From an uncultured Bacteroides sp. (GTDB taxonomy: Bacteria; Bacteroidota; Bacteroidia; Bacteroidales; Bacteroidaceae): a stretch of 64,000 bases of DNA. Positions 49,994 to 60,130 of this stretch are shown here, piece after piece. Under the pieces are notes generated by a model. It was not told the DNA's origin. It was given only the letters and a program-made list of their open reading frames with translations, and did not search any database. The DNA lies in assembly GCA_958477465.1 (NCBI GenBank), contig CAUEFX010000004.1, forward strand, positions 1 through 64,000, read 5' to 3'. Position 1 is the stretch's first letter. Each line of letters starts with the position of its first letter. Position numbers and translations under genes: made by a program.

Positions 49994-51292
49994 ATGGATA
50001 CAGAAAAGAATACCAAAAGAACATCCGGTTGGTGGGCACTTAGTCCGCTATTAGTTTTTCTATGCTTATATTTAGCCACTTCGATTATCGTCAATGACTT
50101 TTACAAAGTGCCTATTACTGTTGCATTTCTAATATCCTCATGTTATGCCATTGCCATTACCAAAGGATTAAAACTGGATCAACGGATATACCAGTTCTCC
50201 GTTGGTGCTTCAAACAAAAACATCATGCTCATGGTTTGGATCTTTATTCTTGCCGGAGCTTTTGCCCAAAGCGCCAAACAAATGGGCGCCATTGATGCAA
50301 CAGTAAACCTCACCCTGCACATACTCCCGGAGAATCTGCTTTTAGCAGGTATCTTTATTGCTTCTTGTTTCATATCGCTCTCTATCGGCACCAGCGTAGG
50401 AACCATTGTAGCGCTTACCCCGGTTGCTACCGGATTGGCGCAAAAAACAGGAGTAGACCTCCCTTTCATGGTAGCCACCGTAGTAGGCGGTTCTTTCTTT
50501 GGCGATAATCTGTCATTCATCTCCGACACCACCATCGCCTCTACCAAGACACAAGGTTGCGTAATGCGCGACAAATTCCGGGTTAACTCCATGATTGTAG
50601 TCCCTGCCGCACTCATCGTATTGGGAATTTATATCTTTCAAGGACTATCCGTCATCGCTCCGGCACAAACGCAGGAAATCGAATGGCTTAAGGTTATTCC
50701 CTACCTGATTGTATTGGGAACAGCCATTGCCGGTATCAATGTAATGATCGTTCTTCTTCTCGGCATCGTCAGTACTGCTATTATCGGAATCGCCACGGGC
50801 AGTTTCAGCATATTCGAATGGTTCGGTGCAATGGGTAGCGGCATCACCGGGATGGGCGAACTTATCATTATCACCCTATTGGCAGGAGGCATGCTCGAAA
50901 CAATCCGCTATAACGGTGGTATCGATTTCATCATTGAAAAACTCACACGTCATGTCAATGGCAAGCGTGGCGCCGAACTAAGCATTGCCGCCCTGGTAAG
51001 CATCGCCAACCTCTGCACTGCCAACAATACAATCGCCATCATCACCACCGGACCGATAGCCAAAGACATTGCCGGCAAATTTAATCTCGATCGCCGCAAG
51101 GTTGCCAGTATCCTCGATACTTTTTCCTGCTTTATACAAGGCATCATTCCTTACGGAGCACAACTGCTGATGGCTGCCGGATTAGCCAATATCTCCCCTA
51201 TCAGTATCGTCGGAAATCTGTATTATCCTTTCACGATGGGAGCATTGGCGTTGTCGGCTATCGTCTTCCGCTATCCACGCCGATATTCATAA
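49994..51292 (+). CDS. nhaC: NhaC-family Na+/H+ antiporter
   Basis: 432 residues with about eleven hydrophobic segments. Family-typical segments are SLSIGTSVGTIVALTPVATG, VVGGSFFGDNLSFISDTTIA and a later NLCTANNTIAIITTGPIAKD. The acidic residues in the second (GDN, SDT) are likely ion-binding. It exchanges internal Na+ for external H+ across the inner membrane, although some NhaC relatives carry other ions or amino acids. Single-gene transcript with its own promoter and a terminator shared with carB. Confidence 0.9.
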   Translation: MDTEKNTKRTSGWWALSPLLVFLCLYLATSIIVNDFYKVPITVAFLISSCYAIAITKGLKLDQRIYQFSVGASNKNIMLMVWIFILAGAFAQSAKQMGAIDATVNLTLHILPENLLLAGIFIASCFISLSIGTSVGTIVALTPVATGLAQKTGVDLPFMVATVVGGSFFGDNLSFISDTTIASTKTQGCVMRDKFRVNSMIVVPAALIVLGIYIFQGLSVIAPAQTQEIEWLKVIPYLIVLGTAIAGINVMIVLLLGIVSTAIIGIATGSFSIFEWFGAMGSGITGMGELIIITLLAGGMLETIRYNGGIDFIIEKLTRHVNGKRGAELSIAALVSIANLCTANNTIAIITTGPIAKDIAGKFNLDRRKVASILDTFSCFIQGIIPYGAQLLMAAGLANISPISIVGNLYYPFTMGALALSAIVFRYPRRYS

Positions 51293-51335
51293 AGAACATC
51301 CCATTCCCATGATTTGAATATGAATGCGCCAATAC

Positions 51336-51375
51336 AAATCATCCCTGCCACAGTATCTGCAGCAGGGATGATTTT
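51336..51375. terminator. bidirectional terminator between nhaC and carB
   Basis: AAATCATCCCTGC (51336-51348) pairs with GCAGGGATGATTT (51362-51374). A/T runs on each side suit both convergent transcripts. Confidence 0.85.
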
Positions 51376-51393
51376 GTTAACAAGAGAATTTTA

Positions 51394-54300
51394 TTACTTA
51401 TATTCCGCCCAACTTTTTATAGCAATATCCTCAATGTCCATCGTACAGAAAGCATTGATAAACGCACTTGCCAAACGGGCATTGGTAATCAACGGAATAT
51501 TCAGGTCGATAGCTGCACGGCGGATTTTATATCCGTTATCAAGCTCACCGGCCGTAAGATTCTTCGGAATATTGACCACCATATCTATCTCCTTATTATG
51601 GAGCATCTCAAGAGCCTGCGGATGCTTACCCGTCTCGCTCGGCCAGTAAACAAGCGTACTTTCGATACCGTTTTCTGCAAGCGCACGATGCGTTCCTCCG
51701 GTAGCAAAAAGTTTATAACCCTTATCTACCAACATACGCGCAGCTCCCATCATATCGACCTTCTGCTTCGGAGTACCGGTAGAGAGAAGAATGTTCTTCT
51801 TCGGAATACGGTAACCTACGGAAAGCATCGCTTTCAGAATGGCACAGGAAGTATCGCTTCCGATACAACCCACCTCACCGGTAGAAGCCATGTCTACTCC
51901 AAGTACGGGATCGGCTTTCTGCAAACGGTTGAATGAGAACTGGGATGCCTTGATGCCGACATAATCGAGTTCGAAAAGATTCTTCGAAGGTTTCTCCACC
52001 GGAAGACCGAGCATTACCTTTGTAGCCAGTTCGATAAAGTTGATCTTCAGTACCTTGCTGACAAACGGGAAGCTACGCGAAGCGCGAAGATTACATTCGA
52101 TTACCTTGATATCATTCTCACGGGCCAGATACTGGATATTGAACGGACCGGAGATATTCAGTGCCTTCGCAATCTCACGGCTGATACGCTTGATACGGCG
52201 AACCGTTTCCACATAGAGTTTTTGCGGTGGGAACTGAATGGTCGCATCACCGGAATGTACCCCGGCAAACTCGATGTGTTCACTGATGGCATAAGCAATA
52301 ATCTCACCGTTTTGTGCCACAGCGTCCATCTCCACCTCTTTGGCATGCTCGATAAACTGGCTTACCACTACCGGGTGTTTCTTAGACACATTGGCTGCCA
52401 GTTTGAGGAAACGCTCCAATTCATCCTGATTGGAACAGACATTCATCGCCGCCCCACTTAGCACATAAGACGGCCGGACAAGCACCGGGAAACCGACTTC
52501 ATCGACAAACTCATTGATATCGTCCATCGAAGTAAGTTCGCGCCAACGGGGCTGATCCACCCCGATGCGGTCGAGCATGGCAGAGAACTTCTCACGGTCT
52601 TCGGCATTGTCGATGCTCTTGGCTGAAGTACCGAGTATATTGACCTTCTGCGCGTCCAACCGCATGGCAAGATTATTCGGAATCTGACCACCGGTAGAGA
52701 CGATGACTCCATGCGGATTTTCCAGTTCAAGAATATCCATCACACGCTCGAAAGTCAGCTCATCGAAGTAAAGACGATCGCACATGTCGTAATCGGTAGA
52801 TACTGTTTCCGGATTATAATTGATCATGACGCTACGCCAGCCTTCCTTGCGGATTGTGTTCAACGCCTGCACCCCGCACCAGTCGAATTCAACGGAAGAA
52901 CCGATACGATAAGCACCGGAACCCAACACGACGATCGATTTATGATCGCCCAGATAAGTAACATCATTGGCCACACCACTGTAAGTAAGATACAGATAAT
53001 TGGTCTGTGCCGGATATTCGGCAGCCAAAGTATCGATCTGCTTCACAACCGGAAGCACACCTACACTTTTACGATAATTGCGTACATAAAGGATGCCTTC
53101 CTCCATATCGCCTTCATAGCCGATGGCACGGGCTATCTGAAAATCAGAGAAACCTTGCCGTTTGGCTTTCTTCAACAGTTCGAGAGGCAACTCGGTGATC
53201 TGTTTATGGTTATTTCCCCAGCTATGCAACTCTTCGGAAGTACGCATGATGTTCATCAGCTTCTGCAGAAACCACTTATCAATTTTCGTCAGTTCATGCA
53301 CCTGGTCGATGGTATAGCCGGCACGGAAAGCCTTTGAGATAACAAAAATACGTTTATCCGTAGGTTCCCGCAATGCCTTATCGATGTCGGCGATGACAAG
53401 TTCTTTGTTCTCCACAAATCCGTGCATCCCCTGCCCTATCATACGAAGTCCTTTCTGGATAGCTTCTTCAAAAGTACGCCCGATAGCCATCACCTCACCT
53501 ACCGATTTCATGGAAGAGCCCAGCTCTTTATCGACGCCATGGAATTTGCCTAAATCCCAACGGGGTATCTTGCAGACTACATAGTCCAGTGCCGGTTCGA
53601 AGAAAGCACTGGTTGTTTTCGTTACAGAGTTTTTCAGGTCGAACAATCCGTAGCCGAGCCCCAATTTGGCAGCTACGAAAGCCAACGGATACCCTGTTGC
53701 TTTGGATGCCAGTGCCGATGAGCGTGAAAGACGGGCATTTACCTCGATCACACGATAATCCTCCGATTCGGGATCGAACGCATACTGCACGTTACATTCG
53801 CCTACAATACCGATGTGACGGATAATGCGGATGGCAAGCTCGCGCAATTTATGATATTCCTTATTCGTCAGCGTCTGAGAGGGAGCAATAACGATAGACT
53901 CACCGGTATGAATGCCCAGCGGATCGAAATTCTCCATATTACAAACAGTGATACAGTTATCGAACCGGTCGCGTACCACCTCATATTCCACCTCTTTCCA
54001 TCCTCTCAGTGATTTTTCTACCAGCACCTGCGGAGAGAAAGCAAAAGCCTTTTCTACGAGTACAGTCAACTCCTCCTCATTGTCGCAGAAACCGGAACCG
54101 AGTCCGCCAAGAGCGTATGCGGCACGCACAATCACCGGATAACCTAAAGCAGCAGCGGCACAACGGGCATCTTCTACATTCTCTACCGCTTCACTCTTTA
54201 TGGTCTTCACATCGATTTCATTCAGCTTTTCGACAAAGAGTTCCCGGTCTTCCGTGTCAACGATAGCCTGCACGGGTGTACCCAGCACCTTTACATTGTA

Positions 54301-54627
54301 TTTTTCAAGAGTGCCTTCTTTATAAAGAGCCACCCCACAGTTGAGTGCGGTCTGTCCGCCGAAAGCGAGCATAATGCCGTCCGGTTTCTCCTTCTGAATA
54401 ACTTTCTCCACAAAATAAGGAGTGACGGGGAGAAAATAAATCTGATCGGCCACCCCTTCACTGGTTTGTACTGTGGCAATGTTCGGATTGATAAGAATTG
54501 TTTCTATCCCCTCCTCTTTCAAGGCTTTCAGCGCTTGCGATCCAGAATAATCGAACTCACCGGCTTCACCGATTTTCAAAGCACCGGAACCGAGAAGCAA
54601 TACTTTCTTTATATTTTGTTCTTTCAT
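51394..54627 (-). CDS. carB: carbamoyl-phosphate synthase large subunit
   Basis: 1077 residues, the usual length. Makes carbamoyl phosphate from bicarbonate, ATP and ammonia passed from CarA, for pyrimidine and arginine synthesis. Two homologous ATP-grasp halves are visible: the first from KVLLLGSGALKIGEAGEFDY through VRAAYALGGLGSG, the second from IVVLGSGAYRIGSSVEFDW through VRPSYVLSGAAMNV. A C-terminal MGS-like allosteric domain follows (LLSTGTPKQKVDMMGAARML, FATGGTHRALAENGI). It starts 9 bases after the carA stop, so the two are translated together. Confidence 0.95.
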   Translation of the reverse strand: MKEQNIKKVLLLGSGALKIGEAGEFDYSGSQALKALKEEGIETILINPNIATVQTSEGVADQIYFLPVTPYFVEKVIQKEKPDGIMLAFGGQTALNCGVALYKEGTLEKYNVKVLGTPVQAIVDTEDRELFVEKLNEIDVKTIKSEAVENVEDARCAAAALGYPVIVRAAYALGGLGSGFCDNEEELTVLVEKAFAFSPQVLVEKSLRGWKEVEYEVVRDRFDNCITVCNMENFDPLGIHTGESIVIAPSQTLTNKEYHKLRELAIRIIRHIGIVGECNVQYAFDPESEDYRVIEVNARLSRSSALASKATGYPLAFVAAKLGLGYGLFDLKNSVTKTTSAFFEPALDYVVCKIPRWDLGKFHGVDKELGSSMKSVGEVMAIGRTFEEAIQKGLRMIGQGMHGFVENKELVIADIDKALREPTDKRIFVISKAFRAGYTIDQVHELTKIDKWFLQKLMNIMRTSEELHSWGNNHKQITELPLELLKKAKRQGFSDFQIARAIGYEGDMEEGILYVRNYRKSVGVLPVVKQIDTLAAEYPAQTNYLYLTYSGVANDVTYLGDHKSIVVLGSGAYRIGSSVEFDWCGVQALNTIRKEGWRSVMINYNPETVSTDYDMCDRLYFDELTFERVMDILELENPHGVIVSTGGQIPNNLAMRLDAQKVNILGTSAKSIDNAEDREKFSAMLDRIGVDQPRWRELTSMDDINEFVDEVGFPVLVRPSYVLSGAAMNVCSNQDELERFLKLAANVSKKHPVVVSQFIEHAKEVEMDAVAQNGEIIAYAISEHIEFAGVHSGDATIQFPPQKLYVETVRRIKRISREIAKALNISGPFNIQYLARENDIKVIECNLRASRSFPFVSKVLKINFIELATKVMLGLPVEKPSKNLFELDYVGIKASQFSFNRLQKADPVLGVDMASTGEVGCIGSDTSCAILKAMLSVGYRIPKKNILLSTGTPKQKVDMMGAARMLVDKGYKLFATGGTHRALAENGIESTLVYWPSETGKHPQALEMLHNKEIDMVVNIPKNLTAGELDNGYKIRRAAIDLNIPLITNARLASAFINAFCTMDIEDIAIKSWAEYK

Positions 54628-54636
54628 TATAGTCGG

Positions 54637-55716
54637 TTATTTTAGCAGATTTACAAATTCATCAAACAAGAACTCCGTATCCGTCGGTCCGCTGGCAGCT
54701 TCGGGATGGAACTGTGCAGAAAACCAGGGATTGGTTTTGTGCCGGATACCTTCGTTCGATCCATCGTTCATATTGATAAACAAAGGTTCCCAATCGGCAC
54801 CCAGTGTATTGTTGTCTACTGCATAACCATGATTCTGACTGGTGATGAAGCAACGTTCTGTTCCCACCATGCGTACCGGTTGGTTATGACTGCGATGTCC
54901 GTATTTCAATTTATAGATTTTGGCTCCTCCGGCTTTGGAAAGCAGCTGGTTGCCCATACAGATTCCGAAAATAGGGAGCTTCGGATTCTGCATCGCCTTA
55001 CGGATATTTTGTACGGCGGCATCGCAGGTATCAGGATCGCCCGGGCCATTGGAGATAAACAATCCATCGAACTCCAGTTCATTGAAATCATAATCCCAGG
55101 GCACACGGATCACCTCGACATCACGCTTCAACAGACAACGGATAATATTGGTCTTTACACCGCAATCTACAAGCACCACCTTCTTTTTTCCTTCTCCCCG
55201 GTTGTAGCGGATGACCTCTTTACAGCTAACCTTATCCACATAGTTGACTCCTGCATAAACCGCTTCCGGAGTATTCTGCGGATCATCATCAAATACGATT
55301 TTTCCCATCATCACCCCATGTTCACGCAAGACCTTGGTAAGTTCGCGGGTATCTATTCCTGCAATTCCGGGTACTTGCTCACGCTTCAACCAATCGGCAA
55401 GGCTCTCCACAGCATTCCAGTGGCTGTATTCCTCTGAATAATCACTCACAATAATGGCTTCTGCATGGATTTTTTCACTCTCCATAAAAGTAGGCAACCC
55501 ATTGGGTTCGAACGTGAAAGGAGGTACTCCGTAATTACCTACCAACGGATAAGTAAGAGTCATCAACTGACCGGCATACGAAGGATCGGTCAAGCTCTCC
55601 GGATAACCTGTCATGGCGGTATTGAATACTACTTCACCTGCCACCGGCTTCTCATAGCCAAACGACTTGCCATGAAAGCGGCTCCCGTCGTCGAGGATTA
55701 AAGTTACATTTCGCAT
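54637..55716 (-). CDS. carA: carbamoyl-phosphate synthase small subunit
   Basis: 359 residues. The N-terminal half is the CarA-specific domain (LDDGSRFHGKSFG, FNTAMTGYPESLTDPSY). The C-terminal half is a class I glutamine amidotransferase with Cys253 (FGICMGNQ), His337 and Glu339 (FHPEA). It releases ammonia from glutamine for CarB. It lies between purF and carB on the minus strand. The 175-bp gap upstream is filled with TTTACGATT repeats, so it may have its own promoter or share the purF transcript. Confidence 0.95.
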   Translation of the reverse strand: MRNVTLILDDGSRFHGKSFGYEKPVAGEVVFNTAMTGYPESLTDPSYAGQLMTLTYPLVGNYGVPPFTFEPNGLPTFMESEKIHAEAIIVSDYSEEYSHWNAVESLADWLKREQVPGIAGIDTRELTKVLREHGVMMGKIVFDDDPQNTPEAVYAGVNYVDKVSCKEVIRYNRGEGKKKVVLVDCGVKTNIIRCLLKRDVEVIRVPWDYDFNELEFDGLFISNGPGDPDTCDAAVQNIRKAMQNPKLPIFGICMGNQLLSKAGGAKIYKLKYGHRSHNQPVRMVGTERCFITSQNHGYAVDNNTLGADWEPLFINMNDGSNEGIRHKTNPWFSAQFHPEAASGPTDTEFLFDEFVNLLK

Positions 55717-55719
55717 CTT

Positions 55720-55892
55720 TTATATTTTCGATTTGACGATTTTCGATTTACGATTGAAATTACCCTTTTATATTGACGATTTGGCGATTGACGATTTATG
55801 ATTGAAAATACTGTTCTATTTGTAATCGAAGCCCTTCTCTGCTTGTGAATTTAAATAGCGACCTCAATTGTAAATCGTCTAATCGTAAATCT
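55720..55892. repeat. TTTACGATT-type repeats between purF and carA
   Basis: Direct copies of (G)ACGATTT-ACGATT lie at 55728-55755 and 55774-55803, and inverted copies (GTAAATCGTCTAATCGTAAATC) at 55870-55891, so the gap can fold back on itself. Single copies of the same motif are at 45283-45309 (kdgK-eda junction) and 47656-47666 (regulator-uxaA junction). Confidence 0.7.
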
Positions 55893-57775
55893 CAAAATTG
55901 GTATACTTGTTCTATATAATTTATAAACGCTTCATTCAACAACTTCACGCCACCCGGTGTGGGATAGTCTCCACTGAAATACCAATCGCCACTATGGTTA
56001 GGACAAGCCTCATGCAAACCGCTCAAAGGCTGATATACAATTTCCACTTGAGCTTTTGTGCCTTTCGGAGTAAGCAGTTCCACCATCTTGGCTGAGATTT
56101 CCTCATCGGTGAACGGCGCATAGATTTCTTTCACGTAATTCACCATCTGCTCTTTCGGCAATCCCACCTGATCTTTCGATTTACGGTAAGCAGCGGCGAT
56201 TACATCTTTCATATCCCGGTCTTTCAGTAGTTCGACAGCTGCTTTAAAAGCGATAAACTCACTCATCTTTGCCATATCGATGCCGTAATAATCGGGATAG
56301 CGCACTTGTGGAGAAGAACTAACAATGACAATCTTCTTCGGTCCCAGCCGATCGAGAATGCCGATAATACTTTGCCGGAGTGTAGTACCCCGCACAATAC
56401 TGTCGTCAATAATCACCAAATTATCAATACCGGCACGCAGACTGCCGTAAGTAATATCGTACACATGAGCTGCCAAGTCATTACGGCTGTTGCCTTCGGC
56501 AATAAAGGTACGTAGTTTGATATCTTTGATGGCCACCTTTTCACTGCGGATGCGCCGGGAAAGGATTAGCTCCAGTTCCTCCAGATTCGGATTATGCCCC
56601 AGAGAAGCTATCTGCTGCACCTTCTCTTCATTGAGATAATTGTCCAAGCCTTCGAGCATTCCATAAAAAGCCACTTCGGCTGTATTGGGAATAAAAGAAA
56701 AGACTGTATGGTCGAGATCATTGTCGATTGCTTTCAGAATACACGGAATCAATTTCTCACCCAGCAATTTCCGTTCTTTGTATATATCGACATCACTACC
56801 TCTGGAAAAATAAATACGCTCGAAAGAACATGCTCTTTTCTGCCGTGCTTTATTGATCTGAGTGGTATGAAGCTGGCCTGCTTTGTTGATAAAGAGCGCC
56901 TGTCCCGGCTGAAGTTCCTTAATCTCTTCGACCGGAACATTAAAGGCGGTTTGTATAACAGGACGTTCGGAAGCCAACACGGCTATTTCGTCATCCTGAT
57001 ACCAAAAAGCAGGACGAATGCCCCATGGATCACGGATGGCAAATGACTCACCGCTTCCTGTCAATCCGCAAATGACATATCCCCCATCCCACTCTTTGCT
57101 GGAAGAACGCAGCACGTTGGCAAGATCAATATGCTCTTCGATGTAGTTAGTCACCCCCATTCCAGTCAGCCCCTCCGCTTCTGCAAGATTAAAAAGGCGC
57201 TCCACTTCACGGTCAAGGCGGTGTCCTACCTGTTCGAGCATGATATAGGTATCGGCATATTTACGGGGATGCTGACCGATGGCTGTAATACGGGCAAAAA
57301 TCTCATCCACATTTGTCATATTGAAATTACCGCAAAGTGCCAGATTCTTGGCACGCCAGTTATTTCTTCTCAAGAAAGGATGAACATAAGAGATACCCGA
57401 TTTTCCGGTAGTAGAATAGCGTAAATGCCCCATATAGGCCTCTCCGGCGAAAGGCAAGGCGCGTTTGGCAAAGTCGGCATCGTGCAACTGTTCGGGAGTC
57501 AGATCCTTGAAATGACTCTGTACCGTCTCAAATATTTCAGTAATAGCCCCCGAACCCAATGCCCGTTCACGAAACATATACTCCTCACCGGGATTGGCAG
57601 CGAGCTTCACGCAGGCAAGTCCTGCGCCTTCCTGCCCGCGGTTGTGCTGTTTCTCCATCAAAAGATAGAGTTTATTCAACCCGTACATCCAAGTGCCATA
57701 CTTCTTTTCGTAATACTCCAAAGGCTTAAGCAGGCGTATCATGGCGACGCCACATTCATGCTTTAATTGTTCCAT
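55892..57775 (-). CDS. purF: amidophosphoribosyltransferase-like protein (long form)
   Basis: 627 residues from the ATG at 57775 (MEQLKHECGVAMIRLL). Class II glutamine amidotransferase: the nucleophile would be Cys8 after removal of a short propeptide, as in PurF. The C-terminal half has the PRPP-binding motif VIIDDSIVRGTTLRQSI of type I phosphoribosyltransferases. It would make phosphoribosylamine, the first step of purine synthesis. It is about 120-150 residues longer than common PurF proteins, with extra segments around VEIVYQPLSGLHEACPNHSG and in the middle. A second, shorter PurF elsewhere is possible. The frame from 57826 has an unlikely N-terminus. Confidence 0.88.
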   Translation of the reverse strand: MEQLKHECGVAMIRLLKPLEYYEKKYGTWMYGLNKLYLLMEKQHNRGQEGAGLACVKLAANPGEEYMFRERALGSGAITEIFETVQSHFKDLTPEQLHDADFAKRALPFAGEAYMGHLRYSTTGKSGISYVHPFLRRNNWRAKNLALCGNFNMTNVDEIFARITAIGQHPRKYADTYIMLEQVGHRLDREVERLFNLAEAEGLTGMGVTNYIEEHIDLANVLRSSSKEWDGGYVICGLTGSGESFAIRDPWGIRPAFWYQDDEIAVLASERPVIQTAFNVPVEEIKELQPGQALFINKAGQLHTTQINKARQKRACSFERIYFSRGSDVDIYKERKLLGEKLIPCILKAIDNDLDHTVFSFIPNTAEVAFYGMLEGLDNYLNEEKVQQIASLGHNPNLEELELILSRRIRSEKVAIKDIKLRTFIAEGNSRNDLAAHVYDITYGSLRAGIDNLVIIDDSIVRGTTLRQSIIGILDRLGPKKIVIVSSSPQVRYPDYYGIDMAKMSEFIAFKAAVELLKDRDMKDVIAAAYRKSKDQVGLPKEQMVNYVKEIYAPFTDEEISAKMVELLTPKGTKAQVEIVYQPLSGLHEACPNHSGDWYFSGDYPTPGGVKLLNEAFINYIEQVYQF

Positions 57776-57921
57776 AACAATAATGTGCCAATATGCCGAT
57801 GGGTAATGTGCCCATTGGCTGCGCACACAACATATTAATTATTAATACTATTCATTTTCAATTCATTGGTAAATTCCATCATTGCCACATTGGTCAATCG
57901 GGATATTGCCTCACCGGCACA

Positions 57922-59766
57922 CTATTCTACCGTCACTGATTTTGCCAGATTTCTCGGCTGGTCTACATCCATCCCCTTGCACACAGCCACATGATAGGCA
58001 AGCAACTGCAAAGGTACAGTAGTTATCAACGGGTCGAGACATTCCAGTGTTTCGGGAAGTTCGATGCAACAATCGGCGATCCTGCTTATCACCGTATCCC
58101 CCTCGGTAACGATGGCTATCACTCTTCCTTTACGGGCCTTGATTTCCTGTATATTGCTGAGCACCTTTTCGTACATACCGTTATGAGTGGCAATCACCAC
58201 TACCGGCATCTCGGCATCGATCAATGCAATAGGGCCATGCTTCATCTCGGCTGCAGGATATCCTTCAGCATGGATATATGAGATTTCTTTCAGCTTCAAA
58301 GCGCCTTCCAAAGCTACCGGATACGAATATCCCCGACCAAGATAGATAAAATTATGCGCATACGTGAATATTTTAGACAATTCTGCAATTTTATCATTTA
58401 GTTTCAATACTTTTTTCATTTTTTCAGGGATGCTGTTCAGTTCACGTACAACACTGAGAAATTGAGCCTCATCGATGGTCTGTTTCTCGCGCGCCAATGT
58501 CAGAGCCAGCATTGTGAGCACCGTGACCTGTCCGGTAAATGCCTTGGTAGATGCCACACCAATCTCCGGTCCTACGTGGATATACGAACCGGTATGTGTG
58601 GCACGCGGAATGGAGGAACCGATCGCATTGCAAATACCATAAATAAAAGCACCGCGGCTTTTTGCCAGTTCCACGGCCGCCAATGTATCGGCAGTCTCGC
58701 CACTTTGCGAAATGGCAATCACCACATCCTGCTCATCAATCACCGGATCACGGTAACGGAATTCGGATGCATATTCCACCTCCACCGGGATACGGCAGAA
58801 ACTTTCAATCAGATGCTTACCGATCAGCCCGGCATGCCAGGAGGTTCCACAAGCCACGATAATAAAGCGTTTCGCCTTCAAAAGTTTTTCTTTATAGTCG
58901 ATAACGGCAGAAAGTACGACATTGTCGCCTTCCACACTGATACGTCCACGCATACAATCATGGATACAATCGGGCTGTTCGAAAATCTCCTTCAACATAA
59001 AATGCGGATAACCGCCCTTCTCAAGTTGCCCCAAATTAAGTTCCACCTTGGTCACTTCGGGTGTCATTTCCACATTATTAAGATTAACCACCTTCAGTTC
59101 CTTGTCTCTGTGTATGACAGCAATTTCCTCATCCTCCAGATAGACCACCTTATCCGTATATTCTACAATAGGGGTAGCATCCGAAGCCAGAAAGAACTCA
59201 TCCTTACCAATTCCCACCACCAACGGACTACTTTTACGTGCGGCAATGATCTCATCCGGATGGTCTTTCTCCAATACGGCAATGGCGTATGCACCGATCA
59301 CCTCACGCAATGCCAACTGCACGGCAGTCAGCAAATCCAGATGATTGGTCACCTTTATGTATTCGATTAATTGCACGAGTACTTCCGTATCGGTACTGCT
59401 TTTAAATGTATAGCCTTTGGCCTGAAGTTTTTCTTTAAGAACGGCGTAGTTTTCAATGATGCCGTTGTGGATGAGAGCGAGAGTTTCGGAGGAGGAATAA
59501 TGAGGATGGGCATTAACAGAACAAGGTTCTCCGTGAGTGGCCCATCGGGTATGTGCAATACCTATATTGCCGGAGATGTCTTTTTGCGCGACGAAATTTT
59601 CAAGATCGGAGACTTTACCTTTCGTCTTATACACATTTAACTGCTGGTTATTACTGATTAATGCTACCCCGGCACTGTCATATCCACGATATTCCAATCG
59701 CTTCAACCCTTTTATAAGGATGGGGTAGGCTTCTCTTTTACCAATGTAGCCTACAATTCCACACAT
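57922..59766 (-). CDS. glmS: glutamine--fructose-6-phosphate aminotransferase (isomerising)
   Basis: 614 residues. Converts fructose 6-phosphate and glutamine to glucosamine 6-phosphate for cell-wall and lipopolysaccharide synthesis. Cys2 (MCGIVGYIG) is the class II amidotransferase nucleophile, with HTRWATHGEP and NGIIENY loops. Two SIS sugar-isomerase domains follow (ACGTSWHAGLIGKHLIES, ISQSGETADTLAAVELAKS; YLGRGYSYPVALEGALKLKE). It ends with the family tail DQPRNLAKSVTVE. First gene of the minus-strand glmS-purF-carA-carB row. The 5' leader is only about 20 bases, so there is no room for a glmS ribozyme. Confidence 0.95.
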   Translation of the reverse strand: MCGIVGYIGKREAYPILIKGLKRLEYRGYDSAGVALISNNQQLNVYKTKGKVSDLENFVAQKDISGNIGIAHTRWATHGEPCSVNAHPHYSSSETLALIHNGIIENYAVLKEKLQAKGYTFKSSTDTEVLVQLIEYIKVTNHLDLLTAVQLALREVIGAYAIAVLEKDHPDEIIAARKSSPLVVGIGKDEFFLASDATPIVEYTDKVVYLEDEEIAVIHRDKELKVVNLNNVEMTPEVTKVELNLGQLEKGGYPHFMLKEIFEQPDCIHDCMRGRISVEGDNVVLSAVIDYKEKLLKAKRFIIVACGTSWHAGLIGKHLIESFCRIPVEVEYASEFRYRDPVIDEQDVVIAISQSGETADTLAAVELAKSRGAFIYGICNAIGSSIPRATHTGSYIHVGPEIGVASTKAFTGQVTVLTMLALTLAREKQTIDEAQFLSVVRELNSIPEKMKKVLKLNDKIAELSKIFTYAHNFIYLGRGYSYPVALEGALKLKEISYIHAEGYPAAEMKHGPIALIDAEMPVVVIATHNGMYEKVLSNIQEIKARKGRVIAIVTEGDTVISRIADCCIELPETLECLDPLITTVPLQLLAYHVAVCKGMDVDQPRNLAKSVTVE

Positions 59767-59792
59767 ATTATCCTATTTTTTATTTTCGGGGA

Positions 59793-59800
59793 CAAATATA
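59793..59800 (-). promoter_or_regulatory. -7 box of glmS
   Basis: Minus-strand TATATTTG matches TAnnTTTG, 26 bases upstream of the glmS ATG. Confidence 0.65.
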
Positions 59801-60069
59801 CATATTATTAATAACACAAAGATTAGTTTTTCTATAAAATATAGACATAAGCATACAAAAAAGTGTTTTTTATGTCAAAACGTTAATTTTTCTATTATTT
59901 CAATCCCAAAAAGAAAGAACTTATAAATCTAAACAAAAACGAGTTTCCATGCTTTCAAATTAGTACAAAAACAAGACTTATCACTTTCAAATTATCATCA
60001 CCGGCAGAGAGCAATCGAAATCGTGTAATACAAAACCAGCAAAACAGTATCATTATGAAATTAAATTCA

Positions 60070-60077
60070 TATTTTTG
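60070..60077 (+). promoter_or_regulatory. -7 box of gltB
   Basis: TATTTTTG matches TAnnTTTG, about 53 bases before the ATG. Confidence 0.55.
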
Positions 60078-60130
60078 CAGAACATTTTGATAGACAAAAC
60101 AGGAATTATCATACAATAAAGCTAAAGAGA

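Larger units (their letters stand above)
59767..60130. other. divergent glmS-gltB promoter region
   Basis: AT-rich, no gene. It holds the -7 boxes of glmS (59793-59800) and gltB (60070-60077). Nothing else was recognised. Confidence 0.6.

Noticed and set aside
59767..59800. glmS ribozyme upstream of glmS
   Set aside because: The predicted leader is only about 20 bases, too short, and no ribozyme core was seen.
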